Assembly: GCA_947497245.1 (NCBI GenBank)
Contig: CANMFO010000006.1
Location: 157,698 to 221,697 of the forward strand
DNA: 64,000 bases
From: an uncultured Flavobacteriaceae bacterium
Lineage (GTDB): Bacteria; Bacteroidota; Bacteroidia; Flavobacteriales; Flavobacteriaceae
Direction of reading: 5' to 3'
The position numbers and the translations under genes are program-made. Positions 35,008 to 45,100 of the stretch are shown here, piece by piece. The notes under the pieces are model-generated. The model was not told where the DNA came from and searched no databases. It worked only from the letters and a program-made list of their open reading frames with translations. Position 1 is the first letter of the stretch. Each line of letters opens with the position of its first letter.

Positions 35008-36282
35008 ATGACCACAGAACAGCTGCACCACCTTTTTTTAAGGTTTCCCCAAGTTTCCACCGATACCCGAAAAATAAAGAAAAACTGCATTTTCTTTGCG
35101 CTAAGGGGCGATAACTTCAATGGAAATGATTATGCTACCGAGGCCCTGCGGAAAGGGGCTTCCTACGCCATAGTCGACGAAAAGGAAGCTGCGACCTCCG
35201 ACAAAACCGTCTGGGTGGACGACGTATTGAAAACCTTACAGGAACTGGCCAGCTTCCACAGAAGCCATTGCCGTGCCAAGGTCATAGGCCTTACCGGAAG
35301 CAATGGCAAGACCACCACCAAGGAACTGATTCATGCGGTGCTGTCCAAGCATTATAAAACCATTGCCACCGTGGGCAATCTCAACAACCATATTGGTGTT
35401 CCGCTCACCCTCCTTTCCATAACCGAGGATACCGAGATCGCTGTGGTGGAAATGGGCGCGAACCACCAGAAAGAAATCGAGTTCCTTTGTGGACTGGCCC
35501 AACCCGATTTTGGGTACATCACCAATTTCGGAAAGGCGCATTTGGAGGGATTTGGCAGTGAAGAAGGGGTCGTTAAGGGAAAGAGCGAGCTTTATGATTA
35601 TCTGACGGCCCATGGGAAATCGGTCTTTTTGAATGCGGACGACCCTATCCAACTTCAAAAATTGGAAAACTATGTCAACAAGTTTGGTTTTAGCACTGAC
35701 AAGCACCAGTACTATCGTATTGAATTTTTGGGAGCGAACCCCTTTGTGAAAATCAAGGTCGAAGGTACGGTTATGCATACCCGGTTGATAGGCCGTTATA
35801 ATTTCACCAATTGCTGTGCGGCCATTTTGATGGGAAAATACTTCAATGTTCCCCCTGAAAAGATCAAACGGGCCATCGAAACATACCAGCCCCAAAACAA
35901 CCGCTCCCAGATTTTGGAAAGGAACGGGCACCACATCATCCTGGATGCGTACAATGCCAATCCGTCTAGTATGAAAGCAGCCTTGGAGAACTTCGACGCC
36001 ATGGAGGGGGACCACAAAATGGTCATTTTGGGAGATATGTTCGAGTTGGGCAAAACTGCCGCCACCGAACATCAACGGGTAGCGGATCTTGTAGTGGAAA
36101 TGGGTTTCGATAGAGTGTTCCTGGTCGGAAAAAACTTTGCTGAAACCCATACAAAGTCGCACAAATTCGATTCCTTTGAGGCCCTTTCCAACTATTTGGG
36201 CGCGCATTCGGTAAAAAAGGGAATGGTCCTAATAAAAGGAAGTCGGGGCATGGCCCTGGAAAGGGCATTGGAACTATTGTAG
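35008..36282 (+). CDS. murF: UDP-N-acetylmuramoyl-tripeptide-D-alanyl-D-alanine ligase
   Basis: Cytoplasmic Mur ligase that adds D-Ala-D-Ala to the peptidoglycan precursor. 424 residues. The ATP loop is GLTGSNGKTTTKE (about residues 94-106), followed by the conserved NLNNHIGVPLTLL and VEMGANHQKEIEFL segments that separate MurF from other Mur ligases, and the DAYNANPSSMKAAL motif in the C-terminal domain. It follows gldJ, an arrangement also known in other flavobacteria, and meets the convergent cusB gene with only three bases between stops. Confidence 0.95.
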   Translation: MTTEQLHHLFLRFPQVSTDTRKIKKNCIFFALRGDNFNGNDYATEALRKGASYAIVDEKEAATSDKTVWVDDVLKTLQELASFHRSHCRAKVIGLTGSNGKTTTKELIHAVLSKHYKTIATVGNLNNHIGVPLTLLSITEDTEIAVVEMGANHQKEIEFLCGLAQPDFGYITNFGKAHLEGFGSEEGVVKGKSELYDYLTAHGKSVFLNADDPIQLQKLENYVNKFGFSTDKHQYYRIEFLGANPFVKIKVEGTVMHTRLIGRYNFTNCCAAILMGKYFNVPPEKIKRAIETYQPQNNRSQILERNGHHIILDAYNANPSSMKAALENFDAMEGDHKMVILGDMFELGKTAATEHQRVADLVVEMGFDRVFLVGKNFAETHTKSHKFDSFEALSNYLGAHSVKKGMVLIKGSRGMALERALELL

Positions 36283-36285
36283 CCC

Positions 36286-37998
36286 CTACTGAATCGTCTT
36301 CGCAACACTCCCACAGGTCAGCATCCGATCACCGAAATAGGGGTTTTGGACCTTATCCTGGAAACTCAACCAGTACCCCCCTTGGTTGTTGTCGGCCATG
36401 GGACAGTACTGTACATAGATCGGTTCGTCGAGCTCACGGAAAGCGGAGACAATGGCCACCATATTCTTGGACAGCGGTTTAAAGGCATCCCTTTGTCCTT
36501 CAATTTCCGAAACGGTCGAGATCAAATGGGTCTTTTCCATTATTATCTTTAAATGGGACTGGGCCGTTCGATCCATCATACTGTGGTCCAGTTTCTGCAA
36601 TTCCCGTACCATCCCTTTTGCTGCCGAGGAGGATTTTGTCGCGTCCGACAGTACCAAAGCATCCTTTAGCGCCACGTAGGCCCGTACAATTTGCTTGAAT
36701 TTGTTCTTGAAGCCCGCCGTAAAGTTCATGGTCATTTTGGCATCCTCCATATTCGGGGAAGTTTCCTCGACCGCCAACGTGCCCATCATCGATTTTTTTC
36801 CCTGAAGCTGTGCAGCTGCGTCGACGGTAAAGGTTCCATTGGTGACCACTTCATCCCCTGGGGCCAAACCCTTCAGGATAACATAGGAATCGCCCAGGAC
36901 CTCTCCCAGGGAGACTTCCACCATCTCAAAGACCGGGACTGCGGGATCTGGCTTTCTATATACCAGAGAGCGTTTCCCTGTCCACATCACGGCCGATTTG
37001 GGAACGGTAAGTACTTGGTGGTCGATGGTAGTGGCCACCGATCCCTCGACGAACATTCCCGGTTTCAACAGGCCTTGTTTATTCACCAAAGTGGCCCGCA
37101 CCGAAACAATTCTTCTGGTGGCATCCAAGACCGGTTCTACAAAGGCGATCTTTGCCTCATGGGTTTTTCCATTGAACGCCTTGGACCCAATGGTTATGGG
37201 CTGACCGACCCGCAATGCGGGCAACTGATCTTCATAGGCATCGAAAACTGCCCAGACCGTGTACAGGTTCGACACCTTGAACAATGGATCTCCTTCCCTG
37301 TACCAGTTGCCCTCAGCTGCAATGACCTCGGTCACCGTTCCGGAAACGGTGGCCGTAATCGGGAAGTTCATAAGGGGTTTTCCTGTTTTCAGTAGCTCGT
37401 CTACCTGGGCATCCGACATTTTCCAAAGTCCAAGGGTATTTCTGGCGGCCTGATATAATTTTTCGTGGGTGTTTTTGTATGAAGCGGACGTCAGTAATTT
37501 ATCTTGTGCAGCATACATTCCGGGGGCATAGATAACACCCAACTGTTCCCCTTTTTTGATATACTCCCCAACATAGTTTACGTTCAATTTTTCGATACGG
37601 CCTTCAAAAATGGTCGTTTGAATGGCATTGGTCTGCTCATTGGAGGTTATTCTGCCCGAAAGCACCAGGTTGTTTCCATCAAAATTGCCCAAGCCGACCT
37701 TTGTTGTTTCAATATTGGCCAGGGCCAGGGCATTTTCCGTCATTTTGAACCGGGCAGTACCCATTTCAGATCCGGAAACTTCGGAAAGGGTAAGGTCCAT
37801 CCCACACAATGGGCAGCTTCCCTTTTCTCCCTGTCGTACCTGCGGATGCATGGAACAAGTATATTGTTGCTGTTCTTCCGAGACCATATCATGCCGATGG
37901 GTATCCGGTGTTCCACTTTTCCCGGAAAAAAGATAGCCCAAAAACAATCCTGTAATCAACACCAGGCCGTAGGGTCCGTATTTTTTGATCAAGTCCAT
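36286..37998 (-). CDS. cusB: Heavy-metal efflux RND periplasmic adaptor (CusB-like) with metal-binding domain and DUF3347
   Basis: Adaptor linking an inner-membrane RND pump to an outer-membrane channel. 570 residues. An N-terminal membrane helix (5-25) is followed by a heavy-metal-binding domain YTCSMHPQV..GSCPLCGMDL with C48, M50, H51, C62, C65 and M67. The adaptor core includes GRITSNEQTNAIQTTIFEGRI and the barrel domain. The C-terminal 180 residues match DUF3347, with its own Cys/Met motif VQYCPMADNNQGGYWLS and a final cysteine in MLTCGSV. This Cys/Met/His-rich make-up points to copper or silver. The gene lies one base downstream of cusA. Confidence 0.9.
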   Translation of the reverse strand: MDLIKKYGPYGLVLITGLFLGYLFSGKSGTPDTHRHDMVSEEQQQYTCSMHPQVRQGEKGSCPLCGMDLTLSEVSGSEMGTARFKMTENALALANIETTKVGLGNFDGNNLVLSGRITSNEQTNAIQTTIFEGRIEKLNVNYVGEYIKKGEQLGVIYAPGMYAAQDKLLTSASYKNTHEKLYQAARNTLGLWKMSDAQVDELLKTGKPLMNFPITATVSGTVTEVIAAEGNWYREGDPLFKVSNLYTVWAVFDAYEDQLPALRVGQPITIGSKAFNGKTHEAKIAFVEPVLDATRRIVSVRATLVNKQGLLKPGMFVEGSVATTIDHQVLTVPKSAVMWTGKRSLVYRKPDPAVPVFEMVEVSLGEVLGDSYVILKGLAPGDEVVTNGTFTVDAAAQLQGKKSMMGTLAVEETSPNMEDAKMTMNFTAGFKNKFKQIVRAYVALKDALVLSDATKSSSAAKGMVRELQKLDHSMMDRTAQSHLKIIMEKTHLISTVSEIEGQRDAFKPLSKNMVAIVSAFRELDEPIYVQYCPMADNNQGGYWLSFQDKVQNPYFGDRMLTCGSVAKTIQ

Positions 37999-37999
37999 C

Positions 38000-40900
38000 T
38001 TATTTATTTTTGTTTCTAGCTATTAGGGCCATTTCTTTTCGCCAACTGAACAATACCGGTACTATGAACAACGATATCAAAGCTACCAACATCCCTCCAA
38101 AGCTTGGTATTGCCATGGGCACCATGATATCGCTTCCCCTGCCAGAGGCCGTTAGTATGGGCAACAGGGCCAATAAGGTCGTGGCGGTGGTCATCAGGCA
38201 AGGACGGATTCGTTTTCTTCCGGCTTCCAAGACCGCATTCCTGATCCCCGCCACATCTGTGGGATTGTTCTTGTCGAAACGTTGCTTCAGATAGGTTGCC
38301 ATCACGACACCATCGTCCGTGGCGATTCCGAACAGGGCAATAAAACCCACCCAGACGGCGACGCTCAAATTTATGGTCTTCATATGGAAAAGTTCCCTGA
38401 AATTCACTCCTCCCAGACCGAAATTCATGAACCAAGGCTGTCCGTACAGCCAAATCAAGATAAATCCTCCCGCAAAGGCCACCGCGACACCCGTAAACAC
38501 CATTAGGGAAACGGAGATGGAGCGAAATTGGAAATATAGGATCAGGAATATCGCCAACAATACCAAAGGTACTACAAAAGTCAGCGTTCGCTCCGCGTGC
38601 AGTTGGTTTTCGTAAGTCCCCGCAAACGCATATCCCATACCGCGGGGGACCACGATTTCTGCCTTGTCTATTTTGTCTTGGATCGATTCCTGGGCGTTTT
38701 CCACCACATCGACCTCAGCAAAACCATCTTCCTTGTCGAACAGCACATAGCCCACTAAAAAACCATCCTCGCTCTTGATCTGCTGCGGACCCTGTTCGTA
38801 TCGGATGGTCACCAGTTCGCTCAGGGGGACCACGGCCTCCTGACTCGATTGGACATAAATTTTCTCGAGATCCTCCGGGGTTCCCCGCAATTCCCTCGGA
38901 TAGCGCACCCGTACCTCGTAGCGTTCACGGCCCTCCACCGTCTGGCCGAGTACCTTTCCTCCTACCGCCACTTCCAAAACCTCTTGTAGATCGGTAATGG
39001 ACACGCCGTAACGCGCAATCTTGTTTCGATCGATATCGATCAACAAATAAGGTTTCCCTACAATACGGTCCGCAAAAACGGTTTCCCTCTTTATGCCATC
39101 CACCTCTTTTAGGGCCGCTTCCAGCTGTATCCCAAAAGCCTCTATTTCCCTCAAATCTTGTCCTTTCACTTTAATGCCCATAGAGGCGCGCATGCCTGTT
39201 TGCAGCATCACCAAGCGGGTCTCGATCGGTTGCAGCTTTGGAGCGGATGTGATCCCGGGCAATCTGGTCACCTGGGAAATTGCATCCCAAATATCCTGTT
39301 TGTTTCGGATCTCAGGACGCCAGTTGCGGTAGAACGCTCCTCCATCCTCTCGGATCAGATCAGCCTTGCCATATCCTGTCCCCGCTTCCACATAGGTACC
39401 TGCCCTGGTCGCAAAAAGTCCTTCCCCATTTGTCTTGAAGGTCAGGGGCCTTCGGTCTTCATCCAAAATAAACTCAGGCTTATAAAAAACAACATTTTCG
39501 TACATGGAAAGCGGTGCTGGATCCAAAGCCGAAGCTACCCTACCGGCCTTTCCAACGACAGTTTCAATCTCAGGCATTTGGGCCACCGCCATATCCAACT
39601 GGGCCAGTACCCGCTTGTTCTCGCTTACTCCGGCATGTGGCATTGAGGTCGGCATCAATAGATAGGACCCCTCATCCAGGGAAGGCATAAATTCCTTGCC
39701 CGCACTGGCCATAACCCCAATTCCCAGGGACAACAGTATCAGTGGAACGGCCAAAAACAACAATTTGTTTTCAAGGGCCCATATCAGTATTCTTTCGTAC
39801 TGCTTTTTAAAAAACAGGATGGTTGCGAGCACTAAGAAACAAAGGAACCCTACGAACAAAAGGTTTACCAACAGATGGTTTCCATAGCCCAGGGGGCGCC
39901 AATAGTATCCCAACAAGACCACAATTGAAACAAGGCTCCATAAAAGTTGAAAGTTCCCTTTTTGTTCTTCGGATATTTTTTCCCATCTGCCCAGAAGACC
40001 TATAATTCCAAAACCAATGAGCACGATGCCCAGTAGGGAACCAAAAACCAAGGCCACAATTCCGGCCAGACCGATTAATCCGTCAACGACCATTCCCACT
40101 TTGGGCCTTCTTGGCCATTTTCGGAACAGTCGTGCGGCAATGGGAGGAATTAAAAAAAGGGCTACCACCATCGCGGCGGTCAGGGCGGCCGTTTTGGTAA
40201 AAGCGAGCGGCATAAACAGTTTCCCTTCGGCACCGGTCAGCGTAAACACGGGAATAAAACTGATGATGGTTGTCAATCCGGCAGTAAGAATGGCCCCCGA
40301 TACTTCGATCGTTGCCTGGTAAACCACTTCATCGATGTTTTGGTTTTCTGGCTGAAGGTCCAAGTGTCGAATGATGTTTTCCGAGAGAATGATCCCCATA
40401 TCGACCATGGTGCCAATGGCAATGGCAATACCCGATAGGGCCACAATATTCGCGTCTACCTGAAACAGTTTCATGGCGATAAAGACCATGAGTACCGCAA
40501 TGGGCATAAGGCTCGATATCAACAGCGAGATCCGCAAATTGAACAATAGCACCAAGACCACCAAAATGGTAATCAGCACTTCATAGGTAAGCGCGTCCCC
40601 CAAGGTGTCCAGCGTTTCCTCGATAAGCTCGGCACGATCGTAAAAAGGCACCAGGGTAAGTTGGGACATACGGCCGTCCTTTAGGGTCTTGGAAGGCAAT
40701 CCGGGAGCCATTTCCCTAATTTTTTCCTTGACATTGCCAATGGTCTCCATTGGATTGGCCCCGTACCTGGCCACCACTACGCCCCCGACCACCTCGGCGC
40801 CTTCCTTGTCCAAAATACCGCGCCTGGTCGCTGGACCCAAGGAGACATGGGCGATATCCCCAATGCGTATGGGTGTGAAATTTGCTGTACGCACCTCTGC

Positions 40901-41689
40901 TTTTGCGAGGTCATCTATATTTTTGATATAGCCCAGGCCACGAACAAAATATTCTGCCTGATTGATTTCCAAAGTCTTCGCACCGACATCCTGGTTGCTC
41001 TCGCGTACGGCCTTGACCACCTCCGAAAGTGATACATTGTACTGCCGCATCAATTCGGGGTCCACGTCCACTTGATATTCCTGAACATAGCCGCCAATAG
41101 AGGAGACCTCGGAAACCCCATTGGCCGAGGCAAGTGCGTTTTTTACATAAAAATCCTGGATACTCCGTATTTCATGCAGGTCCCAACCACCGGTCACCTT
41201 GCCTTGGTCGTCCCTTCCCTCCAAAGTATACCAGAAAATCTGCCCCAATGCTGTCGCATCCGGTCCCAAGGTGGGCTTGATACCATTGGGCAAAAGATTA
41301 TCGGGAAGGGCGTTCAACCTTTCCAAAAGCCGGCTCCTGGCCCAATAGAAATCGACACCCTCCTCAAAAATGACATAAATACTGGAAAAACCGAACATGG
41401 ACGAACTCCGAATGGTCTTTACGCCCGGCACGCCCAACAAATTGGAAGTAAGCGGATAGGTCACCTGATCCTCGATATCCTGCGGGGACTGGCCTTCCCA
41501 AGGGGTGTGGACAATTTGCTGGTTTTCCCCTATATCCGGAATGGCATCAACGGCAACGGGGCTTTTGGGCAGTATGCCCGCTCCCCAGCCAAAAGGGGAG
41601 TGTACGCCTCCCCATAACAAAAACAGTACCAGTAGCACAACCGCCACCAGCTTGTTTTCGATCAAAAATTTGATGCTTTTGTCGAGCAT
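38000..41689 (-). CDS. cusA: CusA/CzcA-family heavy-metal RND efflux pump
   Basis: Proton-driven inner-membrane pump for heavy metals, probably Cu+/Ag+. 1229 residues, about 180 more than E. coli CusA (1047). The N-terminus MLDKSIKFLIENKLVAVVLL and the motifs GVHSPFGWG, DIGENQQIVHTPWEGQSPQDIEDQVTYP (proximal porter), GIAIAIGTMVDMGIILSEN (proton relay helix) and FGIATDDGVVMATYL are typical. The extra length is an insertion of about 110 residues with three or four added hydrophobic helices between the usual TM6 and TM7, starting around VGMVVDGLIGLAGIVALVFG. Methionine-rich stretches such as LLMPTSMPHAG lie in the periplasmic cleft. No outer-membrane CusC gene is adjacent. Confidence 0.93.
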   Translation of the reverse strand: MLDKSIKFLIENKLVAVVLLVLFLLWGGVHSPFGWGAGILPKSPVAVDAIPDIGENQQIVHTPWEGQSPQDIEDQVTYPLTSNLLGVPGVKTIRSSSMFGFSSIYVIFEEGVDFYWARSRLLERLNALPDNLLPNGIKPTLGPDATALGQIFWYTLEGRDDQGKVTGGWDLHEIRSIQDFYVKNALASANGVSEVSSIGGYVQEYQVDVDPELMRQYNVSLSEVVKAVRESNQDVGAKTLEINQAEYFVRGLGYIKNIDDLAKAEVRTANFTPIRIGDIAHVSLGPATRRGILDKEGAEVVGGVVVARYGANPMETIGNVKEKIREMAPGLPSKTLKDGRMSQLTLVPFYDRAELIEETLDTLGDALTYEVLITILVVLVLLFNLRISLLISSLMPIAVLMVFIAMKLFQVDANIVALSGIAIAIGTMVDMGIILSENIIRHLDLQPENQNIDEVVYQATIEVSGAILTAGLTTIISFIPVFTLTGAEGKLFMPLAFTKTAALTAAMVVALFLIPPIAARLFRKWPRRPKVGMVVDGLIGLAGIVALVFGSLLGIVLIGFGIIGLLGRWEKISEEQKGNFQLLWSLVSIVVLLGYYWRPLGYGNHLLVNLLFVGFLCFLVLATILFFKKQYERILIWALENKLLFLAVPLILLSLGIGVMASAGKEFMPSLDEGSYLLMPTSMPHAGVSENKRVLAQLDMAVAQMPEIETVVGKAGRVASALDPAPLSMYENVVFYKPEFILDEDRRPLTFKTNGEGLFATRAGTYVEAGTGYGKADLIREDGGAFYRNWRPEIRNKQDIWDAISQVTRLPGITSAPKLQPIETRLVMLQTGMRASMGIKVKGQDLREIEAFGIQLEAALKEVDGIKRETVFADRIVGKPYLLIDIDRNKIARYGVSITDLQEVLEVAVGGKVLGQTVEGRERYEVRVRYPRELRGTPEDLEKIYVQSSQEAVVPLSELVTIRYEQGPQQIKSEDGFLVGYVLFDKEDGFAEVDVVENAQESIQDKIDKAEIVVPRGMGYAFAGTYENQLHAERTLTFVVPLVLLAIFLILYFQFRSISVSLMVFTGVAVAFAGGFILIWLYGQPWFMNFGLGGVNFRELFHMKTINLSVAVWVGFIALFGIATDDGVVMATYLKQRFDKNNPTDVAGIRNAVLEAGRKRIRPCLMTTATTLLALLPILTASGRGSDIMVPMAIPSFGGMLVALISLFIVPVLFSWRKEMALIARNKNK

Positions 41690-41748
41690 TTGCTTTTGCT
41701 AATGGGAAGTCGACCGTTTGTCGATAAACTCCCGTATTCCTTAACGTT

Positions 41749-41781
41749 CAAAAGTAACAAATGATTGTGGGCGGAGCCCAA
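41749..41781 (-). promoter_or_regulatory. Promoter of cusAB
   Basis: Minus strand: TACTTTTG (41749-41756), a full match to TAnnTTTG, with TTGG 21 bases upstream (41778-41781). The implied leader before the cusA ATG is about 50 bases. No copper-box palindrome was evident. Confidence 0.55.
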
Positions 41782-41875
41782 CTATTTATGGGGAAAAGCT
41801 AAAGTTAAGGCGAATTTTGGGCAGGTTGGATGACAATTGTCATAGGCCCCATTTTTTTCGATGAACAACAAGAAG

Positions 41876-41950
41876 TGGGACATACTGGGTTCGAACCAGT
41901 GACCTCTGCCCTGTCAAGGCAGCGCTCTAAACCAACTGAGCTAATGTCCC
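41876..41950 (-). tRNA. tRNA-Val (anticodon GAC)
   Basis: 75 bases. Acceptor GGGACAT pairs with ATGTCCC; D arm TTAGCTCAGTTGG; anticodon stem CTGCC/GGCAG with loop TTGACAG, giving GAC; T arm with GGTTCGAACC. Discriminator A; the CCA end is not encoded. Confidence 0.95.
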
Positions 41951-42179
41951 TTGGGCCGAAATAATCGAACCAGGACCGTTTCGGAGGGCAAAAATAGGCA
42001 AAAGATTGAATTTATAGGACAAGAAACCAAAATTAATAATGCACGATCCTACGCCCGGTACCCTGCCAACATCGCAAAACAAATACCTAAAATACCAACT
42101 TCCAAGATCAATCTGGGGGTTCTGGGCACCATTCCATACAAAAAAATGTATATTTAAGACTGCTTAGCCATCGATAAGA
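41951..42179. other. Leader region of the planctomycete-type operon
   Basis: Non-coding stretch between tRNA-Val(GAC) and the first gene of the four-gene operon. TATATTTA at about 42149-42156 could be a -7 element, but no matching -33 was found. No RNA gene or repeat noticed. Confidence 0.4.
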
Positions 42180-45100
42180 ATGAATCCAAAGGTCCTTTTT
42201 CTTTTATTCGCGGGATATCTCGTAGTCTCCTGCTCACTAGATACCCCTAAAGAAGTAACCCTGGCCTACGAGAAACTCCCGGAGACCATCGACTTCAATT
42301 TTCATGTAAAGCCCATTCTATCGGACCGCTGTTACAGCTGTCATGGCCCGGACGCCAATTCAAGAAAGGCCGACCTTCGATTGGATATAGAAGAAATGGC
42401 ATTCGCCAAATTAAGTAGTGGAAACCACGCTATTGTTTCGGGGAACCCGGGCAATAGCGAAAGTGTCATCCGAATACTTAACGAGGATCCCGAACTGCAG
42501 ATGCCGCCACCGGAATCGAACCTGGTCCTGACGGCCCTGGAAAAGGCGACGATCATCAAGTGGATAGAACAAGGAGCGCATTGGAAGCCACATTGGGCCT
42601 TTGTAAGACCGGAGGCCCCGGAACTGCCCAATTCGGTCGGGACCACATGGAAAGCCCAGAATGAAATAGATCTGTTCGTGCAGCGGTCCTTAGGGCAACA
42701 AGGCCTTGAACCTTCCCCTGAAGCGGATAAGGGACGATTGCTGCGCAGGGTTTCGATGGATCTTACCGGCCTTCCACCGACCATGGAGCAAATCGACGCT
42801 TTTTTGGCGGATACCAGTGATGGGGCCTATGAGAAGGTAGTGGATCGATTGTTGGCGACCGATGCCAATGCGGAACGTTTGGCACTGGATTGGATGGATG
42901 TCTCGCGCTATGCAGATTCGCACGGACTGCATGCCGACGGTTGGCGTTTGATGTGGCCCTGGCGCGATTGGGTGATCCACTCTTTTAAGGAAAACATGCC
43001 CTATGACCAATTTGTGACCTGGCAATTGGCAGGCGACCTATTGCCCAATGCGACCAAAGAGCAAAAATTGGCGACCGCTTTCAATAGAAACCATCCCATG
43101 ACCGCGGAAGGCGGGGCCATTGAAGAGGAGTTTCGGCTAAATTACGTGTGGGACCGAACGGAAACCGTGGGCACGGCACTTTTGGGGCTCACTGTGGCCT
43201 GTGCCAGGTGCCACGACCACAAGTTTGATCCAATATCCCAAAAGGACTATTACCAATTGACCGCATTTTTCAATAATGTGAAGGAATTGGGGATGACGGG
43301 CGATGATGGGAACTACGGTCCCATGCTCGCCTTGCCCGAAAAAGATACGGAAGCAGAACTGAACACATTGGACCGGGCCATTGAAGAAAAGTTCAGGCAA
43401 CTGCAATTGACCAAAAAAGAATTGAGCGGTTTGGACACCTTTATGAAACAACTGCCCGGAAGCTTCAAAGAAAAAGGGTTGATAGGCCATTACCCCTTAG
43501 AAAAATTGACCAAACGGACGGGTGGCAAGAAAGGATACCAGGTGGATGGGAACGCCAAGGCAATATCCCGGGAGGCACCAAAAATTGTTGCGGGCAAAAA
43601 AGGGAAGGCTTTTAGTTTCACCGGGGAATACGACGAAGTACATTTAGAAAATGTCCCGAACTTTGAATGGACCGAAGCGTTCTCAGCCGGTCTCTGGATG
43701 AACACCACCAAACGGCAGGCGAACAAGACGCAACAGCTATTGGGAACCTCTGGCGAGAAGAACAATTTTTGGCGCGGATGGGATTTTTATTTGGACAGTC
43801 TGAACCATCTCAATGCCCGATTGATCCATTCCCTACCGCACAACTATATCCACCTAAGGTCCAAAGATTCGATAAGGACCAATGAATGGCGGCATGTGGC
43901 CTTTACCTACGATGGTTCGGGGAAGGCCGAGGGGCTTACGCTTTTCATGGATGGAAAGAAAGTGCCCAGCACCATGCCGTACAACAATCTTTACAAATCG
44001 ATCAAAACAGTTAGCAGTGCGGTGCACAAACTGGAGAACAGGAGTGTTCGCGTCGCTAAGAGCTATCGGTCTTTTACAGGTGAAAATGGCATTTTTTTGG
44101 GAGCCTTGGACGACATTTATTTGTATTCCCGAAAACTTGCCCCCATCGAAGTACACCAACTCGCCGAAGGAGGGGATGCTTCCGAAACCAGGGACAAACC
44201 GATAGCGGCCGATTATTGGGTAGACCAATCCCCGAAAGTCGGGGCACTCGAAACGGAACTTAAAAAACTCCGAGACAAATGGCTGGCACACATGAAACCC
44301 GTAATGGAAGTTATGGTCATGGAGGAAATGCCCCTAAAAAGACCCGCTTTTGCCTATAACAGGGGCGATTACGAGCAGCCGATCTATGAAGTGGATGCCA
44401 CTACCCCGGAAGTGCTGCCCGCTTTTACGGAAGACTACGCCAAAAACCGTTTGGGGCTTTCCCAATGGATTTTCTCCAAGAACAACCCGCTTACCGCTAG
44501 GGTCGCTGTAAACCGGTACTGGCAAATGATTTTTGGAAAGGGATTGGTCTCCACCCCAGAGGATTTTGGGGTTCAAGGTGCGTGGCCTTCCCATCCTGAA
44601 TTGATGGATTGGTTGGCCGTTTACTTTGTGGAAAGTGGTTGGGACATAAAAGCGCTTCTCAAAAAAATGGTGATGTCCCATACCTATCGACAAAGCTCGG
44701 AAGCATCCCAAGAACTGCGCGATCAAGATCCCGCAAATAAATATTTGGCCAGAAGCAACAGTTACCGCCTACCGGCAGAAATGATCCGTGACAACGCCCT
44801 GGCAGCCAGCGGACTTCTGGTACAACATCTCGGAGGTGAAAGTGTAAAACCCTATCAACCGGGCAATCTTTGGATAGAAAAGAACAGCTTTTCGCACAAA
44901 TTATTGAACTACGTCGAATCGGAAGGGGACAGTCTGTACCGCAGGAGCCTGTACACTTTTATAAGGCGTACTTCTCCCCATCCGGCCATGACGGCCTTTG
45001 ACACTCCCTCCAGGGAGGTTTGCATAGTGAAACGTGAGAACACCAACACACCCCTACAGGCGCTGGTCTTGATGAACGACACCCAGTTTGTCGAGGCATC

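Noticed and set aside
35236..36207. 323-codon minus-strand frame over murF
   Set aside because: murF is complete on the plus strand with its ATP loop and MurF-specific motifs; the antisense frame has none.
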